Source of the DNA: a virus
Length of the DNA stretch: 31,668 nt
Reading direction: 5' to 3' (one strand)
IMG/VR virus record: IMGVR_UViG_3300045930_000011
Span: 1-31,668 of that record
Shown piece by piece: positions 8,227-16,648 of the stretch. The notes beneath the pieces are model-generated. The model ran no database searches. It was not told the DNA's origin and was given only the letters and a program-made list of their open reading frames with translations. Position 1 is the first letter of the stretch; each line of letters starts with the position of its first letter. The translations under genes and the position numbers were made by a program.

Positions 8227-8850
8227 GTGGGTTACTTCCGGACTGTCGCGCCCGCGAGCGAGCCTCTGACATTGTCGGAGGCGAAGCTACATTTACGCGT
8301 GGATCAGTCGTCGGAAGACACTCTGATCAATACGTTAATTGGAGCGGCTCGCTGGCACGCGGAGACCTACACGCGGCGGGGCTTCATCAACCAGACCTGG
8401 GAGCTTTACCTGGACGGATTCCCCTCGTCCTGCCAGGCAGCTCCCTCTTACACGGCCGGACGAGCCGGAATTATCCGGCTGGAGAAGGCGACGGTGTCGG
8501 CGGTCAACTCGATCATCTACGTGGACACCAACGGCACGCCCCAGACGCTCCCGACGAACGACTATCAAGTCGACCTGAAGAGCAGTATTCACCCCAGGAT
8601 CGCGCCCGCTTACGGGAAGAGCTGGCCGTCGACGCGAGCCATCATGAACGCGGTCACGGTGAACTTCACGGTCGGCTATGGAGCTTCTGGGACCGCGGTG
8701 CCGGAGCCTATCAAACAGGCAATGCTATTGCTAATCGGCGGTTGGTATCAGAATCGCGAAGCGATCGTTCCCGGCGTGTCGGTCGCCGAGCTTCCGCGAC
8801 CGCTCGCGGTGGACGCGATTCTCTGGCAGCACCGCGCGGTATTTATCTAA
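8227..8850 (+). CDS. Head-tail connector (gp6-like / phiE125 gp8 family)
   Basis: A 207-residue protein of the adaptor family that docks under the portal. The N-terminus EPLTLSEAKLHLRVDQS followed by IGAARWHAETYTRRGFINQTW is characteristic of phiE125-gp8/gp6-like connectors. The C-terminus PEPIKQAMLLLIGGWYQNRE is also family-typical. The start is a GTG at 8227, nine bases after GGAGGT. A GTG at 8223 opens a different frame and is rejected. Its TAA overlaps the ATG of the closure protein (8848-8852). Confidence 0.88.
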   Translation: MGYFRTVAPASEPLTLSEAKLHLRVDQSSEDTLINTLIGAARWHAETYTRRGFINQTWELYLDGFPSSCQAAPSYTAGRAGIIRLEKATVSAVNSIIYVDTNGTPQTLPTNDYQVDLKSSIHPRIAPAYGKSWPSTRAIMNAVTVNFTVGYGASGTAVPEPIKQAMLLLIGGWYQNREAIVPGVSVAELPRPLAVDAILWQHRAVFI

Positions 8851-9185
8851 TGCGCGCCGGCGATATGGACAGACGCATTGACATCATGACCCCTAACACG
8901 GGCCGAGAGCCTGTCTATGGGTCAACTGTAAAGACGCCAACTTTATATCTAACTTGCTGGGCGCGCGCTAAATACATGCGCGGCGAGGAGAAGTTCGTCG
9001 CCGCTCGAGAGATCCAGTCAGGAATCGACGCGATCTTTCAGATCCGCTATGACGCTGGCGTCAAGCCGATCATGCACATTCGATACAACGGCGCGGATTA
9101 CGACATCGTCTCGATCCAGGAGATCGGTCGTCGCGAAGGGCTGGAGATCGTCGCGAGACGTCGCGGAGGCTCCGGCAATGGCTAA
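8850..9185 (+). CDS. Head closure / head-tail adaptor protein
   Basis: A 111-residue protein of the Phage_H_T_join (SPP1 gp16-like) type. Diagnostic features are an N-terminal MDRRIDIM strand, a central CWARAKYMRGEEKFVAAREI and a C-terminal IRYNGADYDIVSIQEIGRREGLEIVAR. It binds below the connector and seals the head after packaging. Start at 8850 is fixed by the TAATG overlap. The same frame is open back to 8223, but that part is a shadow of the connector gene. It overlaps the next gene by eight bases. Confidence 0.87.
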   Translation: MRAGDMDRRIDIMTPNTGREPVYGSTVKTPTLYLTCWARAKYMRGEEKFVAAREIQSGIDAIFQIRYDAGVKPIMHIRYNGADYDIVSIQEIGRREGLEIVARRRGGSGNG

Positions 9186-9714
9186 ATTTGTCCGCGGGCT
9201 TGAAGACGTCGCGAAAAGGCTGAAGACATTTGCCCCGGAGCTGGCTCGCCGTCATTTACTGCGTGCGACTCTCGCCGGCTCGAACCTGATTAAGTCGGCT
9301 GTCGAAGGGAAAGCGCCCGAAATGACAGGACTCCTCAAGAAGTCCATCGTCATCGCGGCGCCGTTCCGTAAGCGACCGCTTTCAGTCACCGACATTATTC
9401 GAATCACCGATAAATACTGGTCCCCTGGTGACGTCGGCGGTCCGGGTCATCAGAAGGCTTTCACGGTCACGCGCGGCAAGAATAAAGGGAAGAAGGTCTC
9501 ATTCTTCGCCCGTTCGAAGGAGACGCCTCCGAGCGGATATGCCTACATTCTCGAGCGCGGATTCGTGAAGCGCGGACGCCGTGGCAGAGTCCGGGCGCGG
9601 CGATTCTTCAGGGATGCCTTCTATAGCAAGCGCGAGAAAGCGGTCGACGCGATCGCCGCAGCGCTGCGCCTCGGCGTGGAAGACACCGCGAAGCGGCTGG
9701 GCGGTGGCAGATGA
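9178..9714 (+). CDS. HK97 gp10-like head-tail/tail protein
   Basis: A 178-residue basic protein with the layout of the HK97 gp10 family: an N-terminal GLEDVAKRLKTFAPELAR helix, TGLLKKSI, a central loop and ARRFFRDAFYSKREKAVDAI near the C-terminus. These proteins act in head-tail joining or tail completion. The middle (residues 85-130) is unusually rich in Lys/Gly. The start at 9178 overlaps the adaptor gene, and the stop overlaps the next start (ATGA at 9711-9714). Confidence 0.82.
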   Translation: MAKFVRGLEDVAKRLKTFAPELARRHLLRATLAGSNLIKSAVEGKAPEMTGLLKKSIVIAAPFRKRPLSVTDIIRITDKYWSPGDVGGPGHQKAFTVTRGKNKGKKVSFFARSKETPPSGYAYILERGFVKRGRRGRVRARRFFRDAFYSKREKAVDAIAAALRLGVEDTAKRLGGGR

Positions 9715-10115
9715 GCATAAGAGCCGCGATCCTTGAACTACTGGAGACGCACCAGCCGATCACCGATATCGTCGGCAATCGGATCTATCCCGTCAAGATG
9801 GCCGACAACGATCCGGTTCCCGGCTTGATTTATGGTGTCACCGGCGGCGCTCAGGAGATGGACCTTAAGCAAGCCGATCCCCTGGTCGTCGGGACATTCG
9901 AAATCGACTGCATAGTCGACGACGGTCAATATCCGAAGCTCGTCAGCCTGAACAAGGCTGTCGTCGACCGGCTGTCCGGCTTCGCCGGCAGCGCGTCCGG
10001 CGTCGAAATCCAACTAATCAAGCTCGATGACGATCAGGATATGTTCGACTTCCAGAGTCTGAAGTATGTCTCAACGCTCGAGTTTACTGTCTGGTACACC
10101 AGAGGAGGAACCTAA
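9711..10115 (+). CDS. Tail completion protein, DUF3168-like (gp17 type)
   Basis: A 134-residue protein matching the DUF3168 pattern: an N-terminal helix (RAAILELLETHQPITDIVG), NRIYPVKMADNDPVPGLIYG, a central EIDCIVDDGQYPKLVSLNKAV and a final strand LEFTVWY. Family members cap or complete the tail's head-proximal end. It is coupled by a 4-base overlap to the gp10-like gene and by TAATG to the signal-peptide gene that follows. AGAGGAGGAA near its end (10101-10110) is the ribosome site for that gene. Confidence 0.85.
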   Translation: MSIRAAILELLETHQPITDIVGNRIYPVKMADNDPVPGLIYGVTGGAQEMDLKQADPLVVGTFEIDCIVDDGQYPKLVSLNKAVVDRLSGFAGSASGVEIQLIKLDDDQDMFDFQSLKYVSTLEFTVWYTRGGT

Positions 10116-10540
10116 TGAATCGCCGCATTTACAGCGTACTAGCAGCGCTTTTAACGCTACTGTCCATAGCACCGGCAGCGCTCGCGGTGAGGACAACCCT
10201 AACACCGGTCAATCCTCCATCGCTTAAGGCGACCATCGCCGCCAACTCTGCCGACTATACCGAAGTCGGCGGTGACTCGGCTAATGGTTATATGTTCACG
10301 GCAACCGGCCGCGAACTAATTCTCGTCCACAACACCGACGCCGGCTCTCAGAACTGCACCGTCGTATCAACCGCGATCGAAGGCAGAACCGGCGACATAG
10401 CGGCTTACAACCTGTCAGCCGGCGAGTTCGCCGTCTTCGGACCGTTCCCGCTCCTCGGCTGGCAGCAGTCATCCGACGGGATGATCTATATCAACGCGTC
10501 CCACAACAACGTGAAATTTACGATCGTTAGGCTCCCCTAA
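10115..10540 (+). CDS. Signal-peptide protein embedded in the tail gene cluster
   Basis: A 141-residue protein. Residues 1-24 look like a classical Sec signal: basic MNRR, a hydrophobic core SVLAALLTLLSIAPA, and an AXA-like cleavage site ALA before VRT. The remainder is beta-rich (ELILVHNTDAGSQNCTVVS, GRTGDIAAYNLSAGEFAVFG) and resembles a small phage structural-region family that I recall without a signal peptide. The start is firm: AGGAGG and a TAATG overlap. Export of a product from the tail module is unusual. It could be a periplasmic factor such as an exclusion protein, or a virion protein with a membrane-like N-terminus. A weak hairpin (10541-10555) follows. Confidence 0.7.
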   Translation: MNRRIYSVLAALLTLLSIAPAALAVRTTLTPVNPPSLKATIAANSADYTEVGGDSANGYMFTATGRELILVHNTDAGSQNCTVVSTAIEGRTGDIAAYNLSAGEFAVFGPFPLLGWQQSSDGMIYINASHNNVKFTIVRLP

Positions 10541-10586
10541 GACTGCTCGTCAGTCCGCATTCGCCACCAAGGAAAGGAAATAGATA

Positions 10587-11015
10587 ATGGCAATTTTAGG
10601 AAGAATCGGACACGGCGCTAAGCTCTCGCGGGGCGACGTGGCAACGCCGACGAACTTCGTCGAAATTCTCGGCGCGACAAACATCCAGGGGCTATATCCG
10701 GAACTCGACACGCTCGAAGCTACGGAGATGCACCAGACAGACTTCAGGAAGCGGTACATCCCCGGCATGATCGACCTCAACCCGGTAACTGCTCAGGTGA
10801 ACTTCAAGGTCGAAGACACGACCACTAAGAACCTCAGAGCGGACATTCTCGCTCGCGCGGCGCGCTATTTCCGGATTACCTATCCGAACGGCTCTACGGT
10901 GGACTTTACCGCTTTCGTGGTATCGCTTCCGCACGAAATCCCGAACCAGTCGACGATGACCGGGACGCTGACTCTCCGTCCGGACGGCGAAAACCTGACG
11001 TTCACCGACGCTTAA
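10587..11015 (+). CDS. Major tail tube protein
   Basis: A 142-residue protein placed between tail completion and tail chaperone genes, the canonical spot for the tube subunit that polymerises around the tape measure. It shows an N-terminal GRIGHGAKLSRGD, EILGATNIQGLYPELDTLEATEMHQTDFRKRY and a final TMTGTLTLRPDGENLTF, matching the compact single-domain tube proteins of lambda-like siphoviruses. A strong AAGGAAAGGAA lies upstream, as expected for a highly expressed structural gene. No immunoglobulin-like extension is present. Confidence 0.83.
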   Translation: MAILGRIGHGAKLSRGDVATPTNFVEILGATNIQGLYPELDTLEATEMHQTDFRKRYIPGMIDLNPVTAQVNFKVEDTTTKNLRADILARAARYFRITYPNGSTVDFTAFVVSLPHEIPNQSTMTGTLTLRPDGENLTFTDA

Positions 11016-11057
11016 TCCTGAGGGATCGAGCGGAACTCATCACGAGGGGATCTAATC

Positions 11058-11525
11058 ATGACCAATTCAGACATACCGGCCGTCACGCCAGAGATGCTTC
11101 TGGCCGTATCAAGGCGGAAGGAGAAGCGCGTCGAAGTCGACGGGCTCGCATCAGCCCTGGTGCTGAAAGAACTCAGCGTTAAGGAACGGCTCGAGCTGGA
11201 CAAGGTAAGCAGGAACGAAGACGGCGAGCGCCCCTGGCTGGAATTCCAAGCATGGCTGATCGTCGCCTGTCTCCATGACGAGAACGGCGTCCGCATCTTC
11301 CCCATGACCGAAGACAGTCTCGGTCATGTCAGCTCGCTATGTTCCGACGTCTTCGACAAGCTCTCGCGGGCGGTCCTTCGCGTCAATGGATTTATTCCCG
11401 AAGAAGGCGAGGGCGCAGGAAAAAACTCCGAGACTCCCCCGAGCGACGATTCGTCCTCGAGCTTAGCCTCGAATACGGAATCCCTCCGGGGGAGATCAGA
11501 GAGCGGCTTAATAGCAGCGATCTAG
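11058..11525 (+). CDS. Tail assembly chaperone, short form (G-like)
   Basis: A 155-residue protein whose core (residues 1-115) looks like a gpG-type chaperone: EMLLAVSRRKEKRVEVDG, then LVLKELSVKERLELDKVS and helical C-terminal segments. It coats the tape measure during tail assembly. The final 30 residues (after GAGKNSETPP) are a low-complexity Ser-rich tail made only when ribosomes do not slip. It carries the slippery site at 11420-11426. GAGGGGAT precedes the ATG. It lies between the tube and tape-measure genes. Confidence 0.85.
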   Translation: MTNSDIPAVTPEMLLAVSRRKEKRVEVDGLASALVLKELSVKERLELDKVSRNEDGERPWLEFQAWLIVACLHDENGVRIFPMTEDSLGHVSSLCSDVFDKLSRAVLRVNGFIPEEGEGAGKNSETPPSDDSSSSLASNTESLRGRSESGLIAAI

Positions 11526-11791
11526 AGGAGCTAAGGCAATTTTGGCAGCTACACAGATACGGAGTCGTCGAACGGAATCGGCAGCATGCTCAGTTGATGC
11601 AAGCTCTATACAACTTCATTTTGCCGCGGGAGGGCGCCCCCTGGCAGCTCTGGGAACTCACTCCCGGAGCCGAGCCTCCGAAGCCGAAGGAAGTCGACGA
11701 GAACGCATGGATCGCGCAGCACGATCACATGAGATCAGTATGTGAGGCACTAGGGACGGTGGTAAAACGTGGCGAAGATCGGATCGCTTGA
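11058..11791 (+). CDS. Tail assembly chaperone, -1 frameshift fusion (GT-like)
   Basis: Slipping -1 at A AAA AAC joins the first 123 codons of the short form to 121 codons of the overlapping frame ending at 11791, giving about 244 residues. The T-like part reads RDSPERRFVLELSLEYGIPP, ERLNSSDLEELRQFWQLHRYG, and further helices. It has no plausible independent start with a ribosome site. In lambda and relatives, a set G:GT ratio is needed for tail assembly. The T frame runs 23 bases into the tape-measure gene, the usual arrangement. Confidence 0.85.
11420..11426 (+). promoter_or_regulatory. Programmed -1 ribosomal frameshift site
   Basis: The heptamer A AAA AAC is in the correct zero-frame phase (GGA AAA AAC) and re-pairs perfectly as AAA AAA after a -1 slip. 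Nine bases later CCCCCG (11436-11441) can pair with CGGGGG (11487-11492). A nested TCGAG/CTCGA hairpin (11457-11461 with 11468-11472) lies between. This is a reasonable stimulatory structure, judged by eye. Confidence 0.88.
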
Positions 11792-14700
11792 GTTAGAAGT
11801 AAAGGCATCGCTCGCGAAGTTCGAGAGCGATATGAAGCGCGTCTCGACCACGACCACACAAACCGCGAAGACAATGGAGTCCGCGATCGGCGGGTTCCAG
11901 AAGGCGATCATCGGATTAGGCGCCGGCTTCTCCGCAATCCAGATAATCAAGAGCGCGGATCAGTTCAACACGCTACAGCAACGGATCAAGACGGCGACGG
12001 CGGCGACCGGCGATTACACGAAGGTCTCCCAGCAACTCTTCCAGATATCCCAGCGGACCGGCGCGTCCTTGAAGGACAGCGTCGACGTCTTCCAATCGCT
12101 CGCGCGAAGCAGTAATGAACTGGGCGCGACGAATGCCGACATTCTCAAGCTGACCCAGACGGTCCAGGAACTCGGCACCATTGGCGGGTCGACTGGGCAG
12201 CAGATGTCTAACGCTCTAATGCAGTTCTCGCAGGCAATGGCCGGCGGGACCGTCCACGCGGAAGAGATGAACTCGATCCTGGAAAACATGCCCGAGCTGG
12301 CGAACCGGATCGCGAAGGGAATGGGCATGACCCAGGGCGAGCTTCGGAAGGCTATTGCGAGCGGCAAGATCCTTAGTAAGGACGTCTTCGAATCGCTGAT
12401 CAAGCAATCCGGCGAGATTCACGCGCAATTCGAGAAGATCCCCATGTCGCTCGACAAGTCCCTCCAGGTGCTCCAGAACTCGGCGGTCGACTTTGTGGGA
12501 CAGCTCGATCAAGCGAGTGGATTCACAACTACCATGGCTAAGGGCTTTCAGGAGATGGCCCTGACCGTGCCTGAAGTGGCATCAGCACTTAAACAAATTG
12601 GCGATGTATGGGAACGTAAGCTCGCCAACATGAAGATTGATCAGCGCGGACTGCTCGGCGTCGGCACTGGTGGCGCCGCATTGCAGAACCCGGACTTCGT
12701 CCGCGGCGTCATGGGCAACATCCCGAACATGCTCGACGTAATCAACGCTGCCGGCGCTAAGAAGCCGCTGGCGTCGACGGGCGGGCGCTCCGGTGCCGGT
12801 CCGACGAAGGAAGAGCTTAAGGGACTCGCCAGTTTTAAGGACTTCATCGCGGATCTGAAAGAGCAAAATAAGGAACTCGAAGCGCAGGCTAAACACGAGA
12901 AGGAAATCGGGGCTGGAGTCTCGGCGGAAGTCGAGCAGCTCAAGAATAAACACCGACTCTATGAGCTAATCAAGAATCCAACGGACGCGCAACTGAAGGC
13001 AGTCCGCGATATTACGGCGCAACATTCGAAGCTCGAAGTGCAACTCGAAGCGATCAAGAAGAAGAAGGAAGAAGAGAAGAAGCTCGAGGAAGAGAAGCTC
13101 GAGCTATTGAAGAAACAGGCCGAGGAATACTTCGAGATGCAGGAGAAGACTCAGAAGCGCATCGACGACGCGCGAGAAGAGAACGACCTCCTCCAGATGT
13201 CGCTCGACATGACGAAGAAGCAAGCGGAGCTGGAGCGGCAAATTGCCGAAGCCAAGAAAGAGAATCCTTTCCTGTCCCCCGATCAGGAATTCGAGATCCG
13301 GGAGAACTTCGAAGAGAAGCAAGCAATCGAGGTCTCCGCGCGCTCCCGCGATTACATGGAGACGCTCAAGAAGCAGACCGAAGAACTTGAGCACCAGAAC
13401 GAGATCGCAGAGATTTCTAAACAATATGGAGAGTATGCCGCCGAATATGCCAAGCAAGAATACGAGATGCGGAAGGCGATTAACGGCGAACTCACAGAGC
13501 AGGACGCACAGTATCGTGATCTGAATGATACTGAGCGCGAGTTCCTCCAGATGGCCACTCAGCGCGCGCAGCTCGCGAAGGAAGAGAACGAAGCACGCGC
13601 GAAGGCGAAGACGATCATCGAAGGACTGAAGTCCGAGCAGGATAAATATAACGACAGCCTCGGCGAACTCGCGGAACTCTATCACCGCGGGCTGATCTCA
13701 TTCGATCAGTATGCACAGGCAGCGAAGAATATGGACCCGCACTTCAAGCAAATGTCAGAGACCGCGAAGGACATGACGAAGTCCCTGTCGAACGCCTTCA
13801 ATAAAGCCATTGACGACGGCAAAAAATTTAAGGACATCGTCAAGGATCTAGGCAAGGAGATGATCAAAATCGTCGCGAATCGCTTCGTCTTCCCGCTTGT
13901 CGAGCGCGGTCTTAGCGGACTCCTGAATAGGATCTTCCCCGGCAGCGGTGGCAGCGCTAATCCTGGGAAGAATGCCTTCCCTGGTTATCCGAATGTCAAC
14001 CCGTCGCCTGGGCAACTTTACGACCCGTTCGCGATGGCGAACAACGTCCCCGGCTATGCCTTCGGCGGTCCAGTCTCGCCCTGGTCTCCGGTTATGGTTG
14101 GCGAGCGGGGACCAGAATTGTTTATGCCCCGGATGGGCGGGACGATTGTCCCCTTCGGCAATACCACGATGAGCGATCCGATCCAGGGAATGATCGACGC
14201 CTGGCTCCGAGAAGGGACTCAGCCGAATCGCTTCGTCTCGTCCGGCAATCCTCAGGGACTTTGGAATATCGCCTCGGCAACTAACGCCGAATGGGGCGGC
14301 GTCTTCCGACAACTCGAGCAGAACCGGATCGAGAACTGGATGAGGCAGGAAGGCGACATCGGGCGGAATCCGAACAACTGGGGCGCCGGTCTTCTGGCTC
14401 AGCAATACGCCGGTCGCGCGATGGGACAATTCGGCAGCGCTGGGCTGGGCTCTTACTTCCCCGAAGGGACGCAGCGGGAAGCGATGCTTCGGCAAGCTGG
14501 CGTGCAAAATATCGAACAACTCGCATGGGCGCGATATTGGGATCAGCAATACGGCAGCCGGTACGGGCAGGGCATCCCATTCTCTCCGATGAGCATGGGA
14601 CCGAGCGGCGGCGCATGGCGTCAAGGTCCGCTCGGAATGGTAGACACGCCCTGGAATGTGTATCAGAAGCCATACCAGGGGGCGCGATTCCCGAATTCCA

Positions 14701-15422
14701 GCGTCGGATCAGACCCAATGCGCGGCATTAGGAGCTGGCCGGGTAACTCAGCGACTCCAGGCGTCCAGGAATATGAGTGGATTCCACGCGCCGGAAGCGG
14801 CGGCGTCGTCCCGATGCCTTCGACCGGATACAACACGCGACAAGTTCCTATGCACCAGTTTATGACGCCGATCCCGACGTCGTTCACGACGCCGTGGGAG
14901 ACGCAGATGTCCAAGTTTACTGGAAGCCTGATGGAGAAGGCTCTCCAGAGCGTCTCCATGGACGGATTTATTGCCAACAAGTTCGCGGACTTGTACCGAC
15001 AGGCGCTCGGTCCGAATTACTACACGACAGGCGGCAATCCCGCGGTAGGAATGTCCGCTTCGCTCTTCGGAATGGGGATGGGTCGGCTTCGTGGCTTCGC
15101 CCATGGTGGCGATCTCGCTGCCGGCAGATGGGCGGTAGTTGGCGAGCAGGGTCCAGAACTTCTGATGTCGCGGAACGGCGGGCGCATCGTCTCAAATAGC
15201 GATATGCGTCGCATGGGCGGCGGTGGCAACGTGACTATCAATGTTAACGCGAACTTCGCCCTCGAGATGGGCGGCGAGCAAGGTGGCAACGCGAAGGCTG
15301 GTACTGATATCTCCCAGGCGATCCGGCAGGTTGTCGCGCAGGACATACACCAGGGCGGACCGATCGCCAAGTCGATCGAGCGTAATTACAACGCGCGACG
15401 CGGCGCTCGAGTGGCGAGGTAA
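11769..15422 (+). CDS. Tail tape measure protein
   Basis: A 1217-residue protein that sets tail length and is ejected with DNA. The N-terminal part (about 1-260) has the family layout with LEVKASLAKFESDMKRVS, a hydrophobic AIIGLGAGFSAIQII, and RTGASLKDSVDVFQSLARSS. Residues about 350-640 are highly charged coiled coil. Residues about 660-735 resemble the lambda tape-measure C-terminal domain (MTKSLSNAFNKAIDDGKKF). A Gly-rich VGERGPELFMP closing motif appears near 765-800 and again near 1110-1150 (VGEQGPELLMS), separated by about 310 residues rich in Gly, Trp, Pro and Gln. The start is a GTG inside the chaperone frame. By the usual helical scaling the tail could approach 180 nm; that is inference. 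Confidence 0.94.
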   Translation: MAKIGSLELEVKASLAKFESDMKRVSTTTTQTAKTMESAIGGFQKAIIGLGAGFSAIQIIKSADQFNTLQQRIKTATAATGDYTKVSQQLFQISQRTGASLKDSVDVFQSLARSSNELGATNADILKLTQTVQELGTIGGSTGQQMSNALMQFSQAMAGGTVHAEEMNSILENMPELANRIAKGMGMTQGELRKAIASGKILSKDVFESLIKQSGEIHAQFEKIPMSLDKSLQVLQNSAVDFVGQLDQASGFTTTMAKGFQEMALTVPEVASALKQIGDVWERKLANMKIDQRGLLGVGTGGAALQNPDFVRGVMGNIPNMLDVINAAGAKKPLASTGGRSGAGPTKEELKGLASFKDFIADLKEQNKELEAQAKHEKEIGAGVSAEVEQLKNKHRLYELIKNPTDAQLKAVRDITAQHSKLEVQLEAIKKKKEEEKKLEEEKLELLKKQAEEYFEMQEKTQKRIDDAREENDLLQMSLDMTKKQAELERQIAEAKKENPFLSPDQEFEIRENFEEKQAIEVSARSRDYMETLKKQTEELEHQNEIAEISKQYGEYAAEYAKQEYEMRKAINGELTEQDAQYRDLNDTEREFLQMATQRAQLAKEENEARAKAKTIIEGLKSEQDKYNDSLGELAELYHRGLISFDQYAQAAKNMDPHFKQMSETAKDMTKSLSNAFNKAIDDGKKFKDIVKDLGKEMIKIVANRFVFPLVERGLSGLLNRIFPGSGGSANPGKNAFPGYPNVNPSPGQLYDPFAMANNVPGYAFGGPVSPWSPVMVGERGPELFMPRMGGTIVPFGNTTMSDPIQGMIDAWLREGTQPNRFVSSGNPQGLWNIASATNAEWGGVFRQLEQNRIENWMRQEGDIGRNPNNWGAGLLAQQYAGRAMGQFGSAGLGSYFPEGTQREAMLRQAGVQNIEQLAWARYWDQQYGSRYGQGIPFSPMSMGPSGGAWRQGPLGMVDTPWNVYQKPYQGARFPNSSVGSDPMRGIRSWPGNSATPGVQEYEWIPRAGSGGVVPMPSTGYNTRQVPMHQFMTPIPTSFTTPWETQMSKFTGSLMEKALQSVSMDGFIANKFADLYRQALGPNYYTTGGNPAVGMSASLFGMGMGRLRGFAHGGDLAAGRWAVVGEQGPELLMSRNGGRIVSNSDMRRMGGGGNVTINVNANFALEMGGEQGGNAKAGTDISQAIRQVVAQDIHQGGPIAKSIERNYNARRGARVAR

Positions 15423-15427
15423 ACACC

Positions 15428-15778
15428 GTGCCGAATGTATGGCCGCCGTCATTGCCGAACATGCTCCAGGGGCTCCAGGAGACCATTCTGGAGAACGTAA
15501 TACAGACTCAGATGGAAGTCGGACCGTCGAAGCGTCGACTTCGCTCGAGCGCGGCGACGCGAACGTTCGAACTCGAAGTTAAGACCGACCTGACAGGCTA
15601 TAACGCGTTTATCGCATTCTACGAGACCACGCTTAAATTCGGGACCGATAAATTCGACTGGATCAATCCGTCGACGAATATCGCGTCATCTAATTGCTAC
15701 ATCGAATCACCCACTTATGAGTGGTTCACCGCGAAGAATGTCTCGATTAAGTTCCGGCTTCTTATTCGACCGTATTAG
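15428..15778 (+). CDS. Minor tail protein, lambda M-like
   Basis: A 116-residue protein directly after the tape measure. The pattern VWPPSLPNM near the start, VGPSKRRLRSS, a central FIAFYETTLKFGTDKFDW and final strands fits the small Phage_min_tail/gpM-like family of tip-assembly proteins. Start at GTG 15428 lies six bases after the tape-measure stop. An ATG at 15436 is in another frame. Family identity is moderate, supported by gene order. Confidence 0.72.
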   Translation: MPNVWPPSLPNMLQGLQETILENVIQTQMEVGPSKRRLRSSAATRTFELEVKTDLTGYNAFIAFYETTLKFGTDKFDWINPSTNIASSNCYIESPTYEWFTAKNVSIKFRLLIRPY

Positions 15779-15786
15779 GAGGGCAT

Positions 15787-16644
15787 ATGCCAGGTTTCGC
15801 CTCAATGGACGATCTGATCGCAGAGATCACGGTAAACGGTAAGTTCCGCTCTGCTGAATTCAGCAAAATAAGCTCGAATGGTGCCACGTCGGCCGCGGGT
15901 CGCTGGCATGAGTTCTTTACTGCGACGGGCATCCCCGCGGCTGGATCGTTCTCCGGCTCGGCCGGTGTAGCTACTCAGTTAAACAGATCGAGCGCTGGCT
16001 CGATGGACATCGGCGCGAATGTCTCGACCGATATCCGCTCGCTACTGTCTGGAAATATTTGTACCCCCAGCTCTGTGATTACTCCAGCGGTGGCGGTCCT
16101 GGTGGACATGCTTCTTTATTATCCGTCCGTCGTAGTTACGGGCGGACCGACCTCGCTCAATAATTCGGTCACTCTTCCGCGTTACACTGACGGACAAGGG
16201 GTCATGGCTTTCTGTGCTGTCCAAACAGCTCTCGGAGCGGCGTCTCCTTCGCTTACGCTCACTTATACCGATCAGGATGGAAATAGTGCGGCGTCTCCGA
16301 TCGCTCTGGTATCGCCGGTAAACTCTGCGCCAGTAAGTACACTCTTCACGGCCAGCGGTGGCCCGTGGCTTCCGCTCAACACGTCAGACACCGGCGTTAA
16401 GAAGATCGATTCTTACACGATCGCGTCGGGAACTACCGGAACGGTCGCTTTGGTCCTTTGCAAGCCGCTGACCAGGATTCCCTTGTTAGCTCAATACGTC
16501 GCGAGCGAGCGAGACTTCCTGTATCAAATACCCAGCATGCCGCGAGTCTATGACGACGCCTGTCTCGCGTGGCTGATATTGATCGGCGGCGCGATGACGA
16601 CGTCTCAAGTAATCATGGGGTCCGTCGCGGTCGGATGGGGTTAA
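15787..16644 (+). CDS. Conserved phage virion protein with LPRYTDG signature
   Basis: A 285-residue protein. A central LPRYTDGQGVMAFCAVQTALG, a pLPLNTSDTGVKKIDS-type segment and a C-terminal half with CKPLTRIPLLA, ASERDFLYQIPSMPRVYDDACLAWL match a protein I recall in several siphovirus and Mu-like tail regions. Its biochemical role is not known to me. It is beta-rich with no enzyme motif and no signal peptide. AGGAGGGCAT precedes the ATG. It sits among minor tail genes, so it is probably a tail-tip or tail-associated component. Confidence 0.68.
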   Translation: MPGFASMDDLIAEITVNGKFRSAEFSKISSNGATSAAGRWHEFFTATGIPAAGSFSGSAGVATQLNRSSAGSMDIGANVSTDIRSLLSGNICTPSSVITPAVAVLVDMLLYYPSVVVTGGPTSLNNSVTLPRYTDGQGVMAFCAVQTALGAASPSLTLTYTDQDGNSAASPIALVSPVNSAPVSTLFTASGGPWLPLNTSDTGVKKIDSYTIASGTTGTVALVLCKPLTRIPLLAQYVASERDFLYQIPSMPRVYDDACLAWLILIGGAMTTSQVIMGSVAVGWG

Positions 16645-16648
16645 TAAC

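Noticed and set aside
8223-8849. Long upstream part of the open frame leading into the head closure gene
   Set aside because: It lies opposite in phase to the well-recognised head-tail connector (8227-8850), and the closure gene has a TAATG-coupled start at 8850.
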